NCBI RefSeq assembly: GCF_032854445.1
Contig: NC_088295.1
Span: 2,732,501-2,792,500 of the forward strand
DNA from: Liolophura sinensis
Taxonomy: Eukaryota > Mollusca > Polyplacophora > Chitonida > Chitonidae
DNA length: 60,000 nt
Reading direction: 5' to 3'
In this document: positions 45,725 to 57,200 of the stretch, piece after piece
How positions within the stretch are numbered: the first letter of the stretch is position 1
Layout of the letters: each line of letters opens with the position of its first letter
Position numbers and translations under genes: made by a program
The notes under the pieces: model-generated
Database searches by the model: none
Told to the model about the DNA's origin: nothing
What the model saw: only the letters and a program-made list of their open reading frames with translations

Positions 45725-46590
45725 ATTATTGATAGCATGTACATGTATTGGACTTCACTAAAGTGACCTGTACCTACTCTGCTGTATGTGTACACAAACT
45801 TGTTGATAGCATGTACATGTATTGGACTTTACTAAAGTGACCTACTCTGCTGTATGTGTACACAAACTTGTTGATAGCATGTACATGTATTGGACTTTAC
45901 TAAAGTGACCTACTCTGCTGTATGTGTACACAAAGTTGTTGATAGCATGTACATGTATTGGACTTCACTAAAGTGACCTACTCTGCTGTATGTGTACACA
46001 AAGTTGTTGATGGCATGTACATGTATTGGACTTCACTAAAGTGACCTACTCTGCTGTATGTGTACACAAAGTTGTTGATGGCATGTACATGTATTGGACT
46101 TCACTAAAGTGACCTGTACCTACTCTGCTGTATGTGTACACAAACTTGTTGATAGCATGTACATGTATTGGACTTTACTAAAGTGACCTACTCTGCTGTA
46201 TGTGTACACAAACTTGTTGATAGCATGTACATGTATTGGACTTTACTAAAGTGACCTACTCTGCTGTATGTGTACACAAAGTTGTTGATAGCATGTACAT
46301 GTATTGGACTTCACTAAAGTGACCTACTCTGCTGTATGTGTACACAAAGTTGTTGATGGCATGTACATGTATTGGACTTCACTAAAGTGACCTACTCTGC
46401 TGTATGTGTACACAAAGTTGTTGATGGCATGTACATGTATTGGACTTCACTAAAGTGACCTGTACCTACTCTGCTGTATGTGTACACAAACTTGTTGATA
46501 GCATGTACATGTATTGGACTTTACTAAAGTGACCTACTCTGCTATATGTGTACACAAAGTTGTTGACAGCATGTACATGTATTGACCCTC
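45725..46590 (+). repeat. 68/74-bp minisatellite with five-monomer higher-order repeat
   Basis: Monomer GTTGATAGCATGTACATGTA + TTGGACTTCACTAAAGTGAC + CTACTCTGCTGTATGTGTAC + ACAAA. Every fifth monomer carries an extra GTACCT (74 bp), recurring at ~45768, 46113 and 46459, i.e. a ~346-bp higher-order unit. Confidence 0.93.
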
Positions 46591-46616
46591 ACTGAAATGA
46601 CTCCTGCCTATTCTGC

Positions 46617-47295
46617 CTAGTTAGCAGTCATGGTTACATTCTCAATGGGCTGTCTACAAGTCAGCAGTCATGGTTACATCCTCAATGGGTTGTGTACAAT
46701 TCAGCAGTCATGGTTACATCCTCAGTGGGTTGTCTACACATCAGGAGTCATGGTTACATCCTCCATGGGTTGTGTACAAGTCAGCAGTTATGGTTACATC
46801 CTCAGTGGGTTGTGTACAAATCAGCAGTCATGGTTACATCCTCAATGGGTTGCCTACACATCAGGAGTCATGGTTACATCCTCCATGGGTTGTGTACAAG
46901 TCAGCAGTCATGGTTACATCCTCGATTTGTAGTCTTTGATTGGCAGTCATGGTTATATCTTTGGTTGGCTCTCTACAAGTTAGCAGTCATCATTGCTGAC
47001 TGCAAGTTGGCCGTCATCATTACATCCTTGATTGGCACTAATGTTTACATCTTTGATAGGAAGCAATGGTTACATCTTTGATTGGCAGTCATGGTTATAT
47101 CTTTGGTTGGCTCTCTACAAGTTAGCAGTCATCATTGCTGACTGCAAGTTGGCCGTCATCATTACATCCTTGATTGGCACTAATGTTTACATCTTTGATA
47201 GGAAGCAATGGTTACATCTTTGATTGGCAGTCATGGTTACATCTTTGATTGGTAGTCATGGTTATATCTTTGATTGGTAGTCATTGTTAAATCTT
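46617..47295 (+). repeat. ~40-bp repeats plus a 142-bp direct duplication
   Basis: First part repeats CAGTCATGGTTACATCCTCA + ATGGGTTGTGTACAAGT. From 46938 a block beginning GATTGGCAGTCATGGTTATA is duplicated at 47080, offset 142 bp, almost without change. Confidence 0.9.
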
Positions 47296-47299
47296 TGAT

Positions 47300-47779
47300 T
47301 GACTGAATACAAGATGGTAGTAATCATTTCATACTTTCTTGACACTAACTCGAAGGTCCAAGTACTGGAGGTCAAGCCATTGGAGCTACGTGTACCTATA
47401 ACAGAGGTATTTGCTACACCTACCTGACACCTTGTAAGCGACACCTTAATTGAGCCAAGGGAAAAAATAACACCGAAAACAACAGCTTTCTCCTTTTTGT
47501 TAATATGTAATGGTCTAGGTTGTTTTGTTATGATTATCGGCAAGTCCATGCCAATGGAATGGGTGGGAAATAAGTCATCCAATCAGGGACAATTACTGGC
47601 CAATAAATGCACATTTCCCGTCAGCATCTCTCCATATCTCTTCAAGCTCTAAATTTGAGCATAACAGTTTTGTGACGACAGGGGAATGATGGTTTTAAGT
47701 CAAACTAATAATAATAAAAAAATATGTCAGAAGTGAACGATTCTTGTTTCGTTGAGAAACTTGTAGATTCAGCTGAAGC
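47300..47779. other. intergenic, nothing recognised
   Basis: Unique sequence between the KATNIP-side repeats and the recombinase remnant. The open stretch at 47262-47582 on the minus strand shows no family signature I know. Confidence 0.4.
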
Positions 47780-48220
47780 TTAAATGGAAGGTGCTTCCTG
47801 AGATGGTAGCGTTGCTGAGAATTTGCTGCCCATGTGGAGCTGAATTCGACTCAAGCCTACAAATTCTTCAATTTGGGTCCCACTCTGTGTCTGGGTGATG
47901 GTAGGTATGGAGTCGGGCGTGTTGAGACAAGTCAAAGAGGCATCCAATGACTGGGAGGAACCGATGGGTGAGTGTAAAACACTGTTGAAAGAGCAGTGTT
48001 GTTCTTCAGCCAGCCTCTAGCTATATGTAACTGTTACAGATATTATCCCTTGTATTCCAACACCAGTGTGGCTCTGAACAGTAGCTGCAGTGGCGCGAAG
48101 ACAGTAGTTTGTGTACCGCAGACCGAGTCCTGCATCAAGGGAGATGTCAGCCATGGTTGAGCACAAGCGGTTCACTCCCACCGCTTGCGCGTAATCTTTG
48201 TCCTCAGAAAATGGGAGCTG
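47780..48220 (-). pseudogene. remnant of DUF3504/Crypton-like tyrosine recombinase-derived gene
   Basis: Read on the minus strand, 147 codons stay in one frame and are broken by one internal TAG (after IISVTVTYS). Diagnostic part: VGVNRLCSTMADISLDAGLG and then LRYTNYCLRATAATVQSHTG. This matches the pattern of DUF3504 (KIAA1958/ZMYM-type) domains, G.N.L...M..I...AGL...YTNH.LRATA.T, where the Arg sits in the recombinase R..H-like core. The expected SGHK-type motif is lost near the stop. A Ser/Thr-rich tail follows and ends at TAA. The N-terminal part was not found, so I take it as a fragment of a mobile-element-derived gene. Family recognition is from memory of the motif. Confidence 0.6.
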
Positions 48221-48466
48221 TCCAATTTTGAAGAAAACAAACGATCTGACAGCACAACTCAGTCCCCACTATTTTATTACCGTAGCAAGATGGAACCGTC
48301 TTAGCCTTCATGACAAGGACAGCAACTGTGTATAGGTTATCAATTTGAGCACATCATTGCTTTAAGTGTTTGGAGTCTTGTTAGAATTCAGGTTGATGCA
48401 TAGCTGCTCTGTCAACCTATCCAGAACTAAAAAACACGAGGAACACAATATACAAAGCAAAACTGT

Positions 48467-48472
48467 TTTATT
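48467..48472 (-). terminator. candidate poly(A) signal AATAAA for the minus-strand gene
   Basis: AATAAA on the minus strand about 2.7 kb past the stop codon. It is a simple hexamer match. Nearer AATAAA occurrences exist, some created by the SINE tail, so it may not be the used site. Confidence 0.25.
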
Positions 48473-49840
48473 AAGTTCCATGTAGAAAAAAAGGGCACTT
48501 GATATTAAATTTTCTTTTCTTATTTAACAGCTCAGAATGAGCGAGTCTGTGCCACACATTCACGAGACAGAAACAAGCCATTTGCAGTATTTTAGCTGGA
48601 GTAAAAATGCTTCAACGAGATCTTGTCACAGATTTTAGGATAACCAATTACACACAACTCTAGAAACCAGGTATTAATGAATAAGGCATGGTGTTGTCCT
48701 CCTTCATCAGTGATGAGGTAGCAGAGTAAGCTTAAATCAAGTCGATTACACACTCTAAGACAAAACTACTGAGGACTCTGCTGATGACAGACGGGGGTCA
48801 TTAGCCATGCATATGCTACAGAAAAATGTGCGGCTATCCAACAAGAGACAGCACTGCTGTTGAGTTCTCTCCATTCCTTGCAAGTTCTTTCACAAGACCT
48901 TTCACTGCTCCACTTGGTTTGCATAGAAAATGCATTAAACACAAGAACACATAAAAGCAACAAATTACCTAAAGACATAAGTAGAAATTACATCAATCAT
49001 CCAAATGTAACAGACAATAAGAAAGTTAGTATATGCATACATGTATGTAAAAAAAACAACATATCACCAGATTTATTGCACAAAGGAACAATACTGAAAA
49101 ATAAAAATGTTTTCATGACTCACAGAATAATAATTTGATGTATCAGCCAAAACACAGCTTACATTAGAACAAACACAACTATTGTGAATGGAGCAACTAT
49201 GGAACCAGATGGAGACTAGAAGCAGACCTCTATAAAAATAATCAATACACAAAACTCTATAGGTACCAGACATCATGCTGATGAAGTAAATATATCATTT
49301 GTGCAAAGGTTAAAGCTGAACCGACGGGATGCTTACTTGTAAACAGGCACCTGGAGTATTCAAAGACAACAACAACTCATATATACCTGCTGACATTTAA
49401 CTAAAAAATGTAATCCATAAATAAACATCACAAGTAATATTACAAACAGTGTCTGTCAAAAAAGTGAATAACTAAAAAAACTGGAAAATACTAAGCATTA
49501 GTATTTAGTACAATATAAAATAATGAACAGATGCTGAACATAAATACTTTAAACAAAACATGTGTAGACAGTACGAATTCAATACAGCAGACTACATGTT
49601 ACACTATTTCACAGGCTGGAGAGGTACCAATGATTGCCCTTGGTTCCCTGTTCAGACGGTTGACAGGTGCGACCTGGGCAATTGCGGTAAGACAAGAATA
49701 ACTGCTTTACTGCAAATTACACACCATCAGGCTCATTCACACACCAAAGCCACCTTCACAAAACTAATAAGTCCTATTTATCGTAACGTTTTTAGTAAAT
49801 TGATGCCTCGGTTATAGCACCTTGTGGACACATAATTATC

Positions 49841-50103
49841 AGAAGAGTTTTTATTTATTTATTTATTTGGTCTTTTATGCCGTACTCAAGAATATTTCAC
49901 TTATACAATGGCGAACAGCATTATGGCGTGAGGAAACCGGGCAGAGCCCAGGGGAAACACACAACCATCTGCTGGTTGCTGACAGACCTTCCCACTTAAG
50001 GCTGAAGAGGAAGCGACCGCCTTGGTGAAGGCTCCTTGGTCTTTACGCTGTGCTAGCACACTAACCAACTGAGCCACAGAGGCTTCAAAGAAGAGTTTTT
50101 ATT
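49841..50103 (-). mobile_element. tRNA-derived SINE with 15-bp target-site duplication
   Basis: Element 49856-50088 flanked by AGAAGAGTTTTTATT (49841-49855 and 50089-50103). Contains GCCGTACTCAAGAATATTTC, GGAAACCGGGCAGAGCCCAG and, at the head side, CTAACCAACTGAGCCACAGA. Confidence 0.9.
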
Positions 50104-50729
50104 AAAAGTTGATTTATGAAGTTTATCACCTCTGTCTCAATGTTCTCAAATTTTTCTGTGGAAAAGAAGCAATACTTATCAAATCTCCTAAAGCAGACTA
50201 CAATCACAAAGTTGTCATTTACCTTATTACAATACCAGTAACAAATTTGTTATTCAATGATGTAATACACACGTAAATGTATCTGAGGTATAAAAGTTTG
50301 AGGAGACTACATGCATTCCTTCAAATTGTCTATCAAAGCTGACGATTTGCTCAATAAAGCAAGTAAAGTTGACTGAAACAACATTGAGACAACAAAAATA
50401 TGACAACAACAAAGAAAATAGGGGAAAAGCTATGGCAATATACTGTGGGGGAGTGTCCATGTATTCAAGGTAACACCCATGGTGAGAACAGGCATTACTG
50501 TGCTACAGACAATGTTCACACTGAATCTGCCTGGAGCATAACATAGATGTAGCTTTCAAAAAGACATATGAATAGGTAAATCAACCCTGGATGGTGTAGA
50601 AATAAAAAAAAACTGCTTATAAACTGTGTGTCCCATCAAAATACTAATAAATGAAACACAAATAAGGTCAACTACTTAAAGCTACTGCTCCTTAGTGCCA
50701 CGACGTATTGCATACAACAACAACCCTAA

Positions 50730-50880
50730 TACACATGGGTCACAAGACATGGCAGGAAGACCCTAAATACACATCAGTCACAAGACATGGCAGGAAGACC
50801 CTAAATACACATCAGTCACAAGACATGGCAGGAAGACCCTAAATACACATCAGTCACAAGACATGGCAGGAAGACAAAAA
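50730..50880. repeat. 38-bp repeat, four copies
   Basis: Unit TACACATCAGTCACAAGACA + TGGCAGGAAGACCCTAAA. Confidence 0.9.
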
Positions 50881-51186
50881 CCCATGAATGCATGGGACAA
50901 TAACAGAACTAAAAAAAACAAGCTCTCTGCAATTCAACCTTCAGTCCACAGTAAAACTTGAACTGAAAGAAAGAAGAATGTGGAGCTTGAACTGAAAGCG
51001 ATAAGGTCCCCAAATCACTGGTGTATTGGTAAGCATGCAGCAATAAAAATACTGCATGATGGTATCTTGTACATAGGCTGGTTAGCTACAAATATAACTC
51101 TGGGCAAAGTTGTTCTTAGATACAGTCAGCGCATCTGGAGCACTGTACCACGGACGTGACACTTAATGCGGCTGGTAGAGGACGAC

Positions 51187-51221
51187 TTATAAAAACCACT
51201 GAGTTCTCTCGAAGCCTTGAG
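51187..51221 (-). CDS. PTB-like gene terminal coding exon
   Basis: Acceptor TTGTCCACAG, phase 1 in. Encodes AQGFERTQWFL and TAA. The amphipathic AKTILCTIAQGFERT helix matches the C-terminal helix of PTB domains. Confidence 0.78.
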
Positions 51222-54200
51222 CTGTGGACAAAACAAATATACATGCTGGAGTTATATCACATGTAACTCTCTAGTGTTATTTATGTATTTGATTGAGGCG
51301 TAATGCTGTGCCGAAGAACCTTTCACTTATAACATGACAGTGGTTTGAGTGTTGGGAACTTGGAGTTCCACGAGTAAACCAGCGACCTTCGCCAGGTACA
51401 TTGTAGCTGCATGACAAACCTGCTTGACTAACGTCACATGACAAACCCGCTTGACTATGCTGCATGGTAAACCTGCTTGATTTATGCCACAAGACACACC
51501 TGCTTGACTTATGCTGCATGACACACCTGCTTGACTTATGCTGCATGACACACCTGCGTGACTTATGCTGCATGACAACCCTGCTTGACTATGCTGCATG
51601 ACACACCTGCTTGACTTATGCTGCATGACACATCTGCGTGACTTATGCTGCATGACACACCTGCTTGACTATGCTACATGACACACCTGCTTGACTTATG
51701 CTGCATGACACACTTGCTTGATTTATGCTGCATGAAAAACCCGCTTGACTTATGCCACATGACAAACCTGCTTGATTTATGCTGCATGACACACCTGCTT
51801 GACTATGCTGCATGACACACCTGCTTGACTATGCTGCATGACACACCTGCTTGACTTATGCTGCATGACACATCTGCGTGACTTATGCTGCATGACACAC
51901 CTGCTTGACTATGCTGCATGACAAACCTGCTTGACTTATGCTGTATGACACACCTGCTTGACTTATGCCGCATGACAAACCTGCTTGATTTATGCTTCAT
52001 GACAAACCTGCTTGACTATGCTGCATGACAAACCTGCTTGACTTATGCTGCATGACACACCTGCTTGACTTATGCTGCATGACACACCTGCGTGACTTAT
52101 GCTGCATGACAAAACTTGTTTGACTTATGCCACATGACAAACCTGTTTGACTTATGCCGCATGACAGCATTTAACTTTATACAAAGACAGTTGCAAAACA
52201 CAACATGTTTAACACACACACAAAAAAACAAGACTGAAATTGGATGGACCAAAAAAAACAAAATCCCTCCTGTGTAAACCTTACCGATTGTGCACAATAT
52301 CGTCTTTGCCTGAAACAAATCAAAGAAACTCATAATTTCTTTATTACACTTACTACTGTTATCATAACTCCTAATGAAGCAATGAAAGAAATCTTTAGAA
52401 TCTAGGTTGTGTTTTGAAGTTTTAACCATTATAAATGTAACTTTAGTAAGTACTGTGTACAATACAAGCAATGTGTTCGATCTTGTTAAAAAAACATATG
52501 ACGAGCTACTAGAATCGGGTCCCCTTTTCACTAATGGTCATGAGTTGTACCTTACAGCATATGACCAATTCACAAACTCATACTACCTATGCCCTCTTAT
52601 GTGCGGGTTGCTAAAGCCTAAAACCTGTTGACTGAAAAACAGTCAAAAAGTAAAATGTCATTACAATACGGGTGTTTAATTCCTGTCTCTGGCAGGTAAC
52701 GTTTAAGTTAATATAGCTATTGATTTGATTACTGTTTTACACTGTACACAAGAATATTTCACTTATACGATGGCGGCCAGCATTATGATGGGAGGAAACC
52801 TGGTGGAGCCCAGGGGAACCCACGACCATCCACAGGTTACAAGCAGATTTTCCCATGTACAGCTGTGAAAAAAGCCAGCATTAGTTGGACTGGAACTAAC
52901 AGTGACCATACTGGTAAGAGGCTCCTGGGTCCCTGCACTGCACGGGCATGCTAACCTCTAGGCCATAGAGGCGCTCTATGACGTTAATGGGTAACTCAAT
53001 AAAGTGACAAACATTGTAATTCACAATACAACAGTATATCCACAGGTAAGAACAGTTGTACTTACCTCCTCATCTGAAATGCCTTCAAATACATAACACA
53101 CAAAATGTCGGGCCAGTGAACATGTAGTTTCTCTGTGAATCAAGAGAGAGTGAGTGAGTGCTTAGTGTTTAACATTTTTCAGTCTTTCAATTTTTCAGTC
53201 TTATGACAACAGAGGAATTTTTAGAGTGCATGCATTCGTAATGTGTCTCCTTGTTGCATGACAGATTTCCACCACTCTTTCATCTAGTGCTGCTTCACTG
53301 AGACGAGTTACCGAAGGCAAGAAGGCCACTGGAGCCATTATACTGAAACGGGTCAACCAGTCGTTGCACTATCCTCTTCATGCTAAATGCCAAGCAAAGA
53401 AACTACAACTTCGTGTTTTCGGGTCATAGATTGACCCTTGATCTACCTGAAGCAGACTTTCTACCAACTGAGACATCAGGGCTGGTCAAGGGAGAAACAT
53501 AAGCTATAAATAAAAGAAGACAGTCCAGCCATCAGGCAATCTTTTCTAAACCTCCACTTTAAATGATTATATTTCAGGGCATCCAAACTGTAACCCCAAT
53601 CAATGTTCAATGAATTTTGAATGATAAGGTTTCGGTAAAGTTAAAAAACAAAGCGAAGTAGCCAGTACAAGTAACTGACGACCTCAGGAGAGAAAATCCA
53701 CAAGATAATAGCATACCTTTGCTAAAACTTACCCCGCAATGTATGCAAAATTGAGTAGGTGATCTGTTCGTCTCCCACAGGCAGAGATTTCTGTGTAGGA
53801 ATGTTTGAACAGGACCTGGAACGTAAATGGTCACACCCATTATACACATAACATGACCATCAAAAACATAAAAACATGGCATAACCCTATCACCCTTAAT
53901 ATCCGACAGCTTGTATGACTGTGACAATAAGCAGCCATCAATATTTGTGGGAATGTTGTGCAGTCTATAGACTTTCTTCCACCAATATGGTGTGCACATC
54001 TGTACATCAGTTGTGGGAAAGTTCATCAGTGACTCCCCCAAAGTTCAACAGTAACTTGCCCAAAGTTCATCAGTAACTCCCTAAAAATTCATCAGTAACT
54101 TGCCAAAAGTTCATCAGTAACTTGCCCAAAGTTTATCAGTAACTTGCCCAAAGTTCATCAGTAACTCCCCAAAAATTCATCAGTAACTTGCCAAAAGTTC

Positions 54201-57200
54201 ATCAGTAACTTGCCCAAAGTTTATCAGCAACTTGCCCAAAATTCATCAGTAACTTGCCCAAAATTCATCAGTAACTTGCCCAAAGTTTATCAGTAACTTG
54301 CCCAAAGTTCATCACTAACTCCCCCAAAGTTCATGAGTACTTGCCCAAAGTTTTCCCCCGGGCACTCCAGTTTTTTCCACCCATGAAATTGAAATCGAAT
54401 GTACAAGTCATCAAATCTTAGGAATAGTATAAAATATTATAATGATATGAGACTTACACTTGCAAGCCTTAGATGGAGGGACAGAACTTTTGACATTTTG
54501 ATGAAGATTGACAAATTTTACAACCATCATCATAAAGGTAGCATAAAGTGTAGCTTCTTGTCTCTTTTGTTTTGGTTTTACGAGTTGTCACTATGGTTTA
54601 GTTTCTCTTTACTGGTTTTAAACATTTGTGGTTTGTGTATTTTATTTGAACTTGGATGTTCTTATTGCATTGAAAACCACTGCCTCCTGGTCTCAGCAGA
54701 TTCTCACTGCAAATATGGATAAAATATTGTTAATGTGGCGTTAAGCCCCTAATTCTTTATTCACTCATGTTAGAGTTATCATGAAGAAGACAGGTTTATA
54801 AATGATACCTTCTTGTCTTTCCTGGAAGTCACGATCACCTCTGTTTCTGTCAGCTCCACCGTCACGGGCTGAAACCAACACGGTGCTTACATTCACTAAG
54901 CCTCCTTCATTAAACACATTAAACACAGAACACATAGTACAAAAATAAATTCACATTAATAGATCACGTAAATTCAAACAAATCTGAACTGTTTTCAATA
55001 TTAAGAGACGTTTTTATGTAAACGAAAAAGGTTATAGTTCCGTAAGGCAATGTCATTAACGAGAAAAGTTATGAAAAACTGATGAACGCAGTTTTGTGAA
55101 GTGGCCCCTCGTCCTTGTCTACTCTAGCGTACTTCATTCTTTGCTATGCTGCCCACTACACCACAGTCATACAGTGAACCTACCAGTTTATCTCTGCCAC
55201 TACTTTTGGACACATTAAGTACAGTATCTTCAATGCGGTGTACACGTCCATCCTGTAAAGCAAAAATAACTGTTCATACACCAGCAAACAGAACTGTTCA
55301 TACACCAGCAAACAGAACTGTTCATACACCAGCAAACAGAACTGTTCATACACCAGCAAACAGAACTGTTCATACACCAGCAAACAGAACTGTTCATACA
55401 AACAGAACTGTTCATACACCAGCAAACAGAACTGTTCATACACCAGCAAACAGAACTGTTCATACACCAGCAAACAGAACTGTTCATACACCAGCAAACA
55501 GAACTGTTCATACACCAGCAAACAGAACTGTCCATACACCAGCAGACCTGATCATACACCAGCAGACCTGATCATACACCAGCTAACAGACCTGTTCATA
55601 CACCAGCAAACAGACCTGTTCATATGCCAGCCTGCAATGCCTTCATTTCCCACAATGAAGGTGGTTTGAAACTGGTGATATTGTATATCTGTTTAAAATG
55701 TTGATAACATAACTGGTTCAATAAAGATTTCCAGCATGACTTCATTTAAAGCATTAGCATTCTGTAAAAACCAAATGACATGTGTTCTCAAAACTAACGA
55801 TGTTTAATTTTTTTTTCAGAATACTGAAGTAGAGTAAATATAAACAAACAATTGAGAACCTTAGCTGGACCTCATACTTACCTGGACTGAACCAAGAACA
55901 ACCGTCTGAGCTATACTTGTATTCAGTTTTCTCCAGACACATATGTTTATTTGTTCATTTGATTGGTGCTTTAAGGTGTACTCAAGGATATTGCACTAAT
56001 ACCATGATTATGGAAGAAACCAGGCAGAACCCAGAATAAAACCCACAACCACCAGCAGGTTACTGCCTGACCTTCCCATGTACTTAACTACCGGAGAGCT
56101 GAGCTTCAACTCAAGGTGATGGCAAAGATGAGAGCCTCACTAACCACTCGACCACGGAGGCCCTCTTAATACACATGTAAACCTCATAGCTCGGATATAA
56201 ATGCGATATCCATGACTCCTGTGACAAAAAATACCTATTAAATACATACAGATGCATGAATAAACTTGAGGTAAATGTTAATCGACATTTATATGTATTT
56301 CTAATTTTATTAGAGATATAACGTTTATTTCACTTACCGCTCCCAGTGCCTGCTGACCAATATACTTGGCCTGGTAAACAGCACTGAAAAGCACAGGAAA
56401 AAATATCAAGAAAACATTCATATACATCTTAGGTTTAAAACTAAGGTTTAATACAACTGTATAACATAATTATAACAGTTCTACTCATTTCATATGATGC
56501 CCAAAATAATGGATACCTGTAAAGTACAAATGTTTAATTCAGTTTATTGATTTCCATGTATACAGATGTTATACATGTACAGTGCGGTTCTGGCGGAGAA
56601 GTTTATAAATTCAAGTGAAGAATCAGGGGCGTTCAGAGATTCAGGGAGATCAAAGATTCAGGGAGTTCTGAGATTCAGGGAGTCCTGAGATTCAGGGAGT
56701 TCAGAGATTCAGGAAGTTCTGAGATTCAGGGAGTCCTGAGATTCAGGGAGTTCAGAGATTCAGGGAGTTCAGAGATTCAGGGAGTTCTGAGATTCAGGGA
56801 GTACTGCATTTCAGGGAGTTCAGAGATTCAGGGAGATCTGAGATTCAGGGAGTTCTGAGATTCAGGGAGTTCTGAGATTCAGGGAGATCAAAGATTCAGG
56901 GTGTTCTGATATTCAGGGAGTTCTGATATTCAGGGAGTTCAGGGATTCAGGGAGTTCTGAGATTCAGGGAGTTCTGATATTCAGGGAGTTCTGATATTCA
57001 GGGAGTTCTGATATTCAGGGAGTTCAGGGATTCAGGGAGTTCTGAGATTCAGGGAGTTCAGAGATTCAGGGAGTTCTGAGATTCAGGGAGTTCTGATATT
57101 CAGGGAGTACTGATATTCAGGGAGTTCTGATATTCAGGGAGTTCACAGATTCAGGGAGTTCTGATATTCAGGGAGTTCTGATATTCAGGGAGTTCACAGA

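Larger units (their letters stand above)
48450..51186 (-). other. presumed 3' UTR of PTB-like gene
   Basis: The region downstream (minus sense) of the TAA at 51187 has no coding exons. Candidate AATAAA signals on the minus strand lie at 50098-50103 (in a SINE target duplication) and 48467-48472. Which one is used cannot be told from sequence. Includes a SINE (49856-50088) and a four-copy 38-bp repeat (50730-50880). Confidence 0.35.

Noticed and set aside
53607-54041. 144-codon minus-strand ORF
   Set aside because: It overlaps the PTB exon 53733-53815 in another frame, and that exon's frame has PTB-like sequence and proper splice sites.
55146-55571. 141- and 119-codon ORFs
   Set aside because: 24-bp tandem array; only 55184-55252 (minus, another frame) is a plausible exon.
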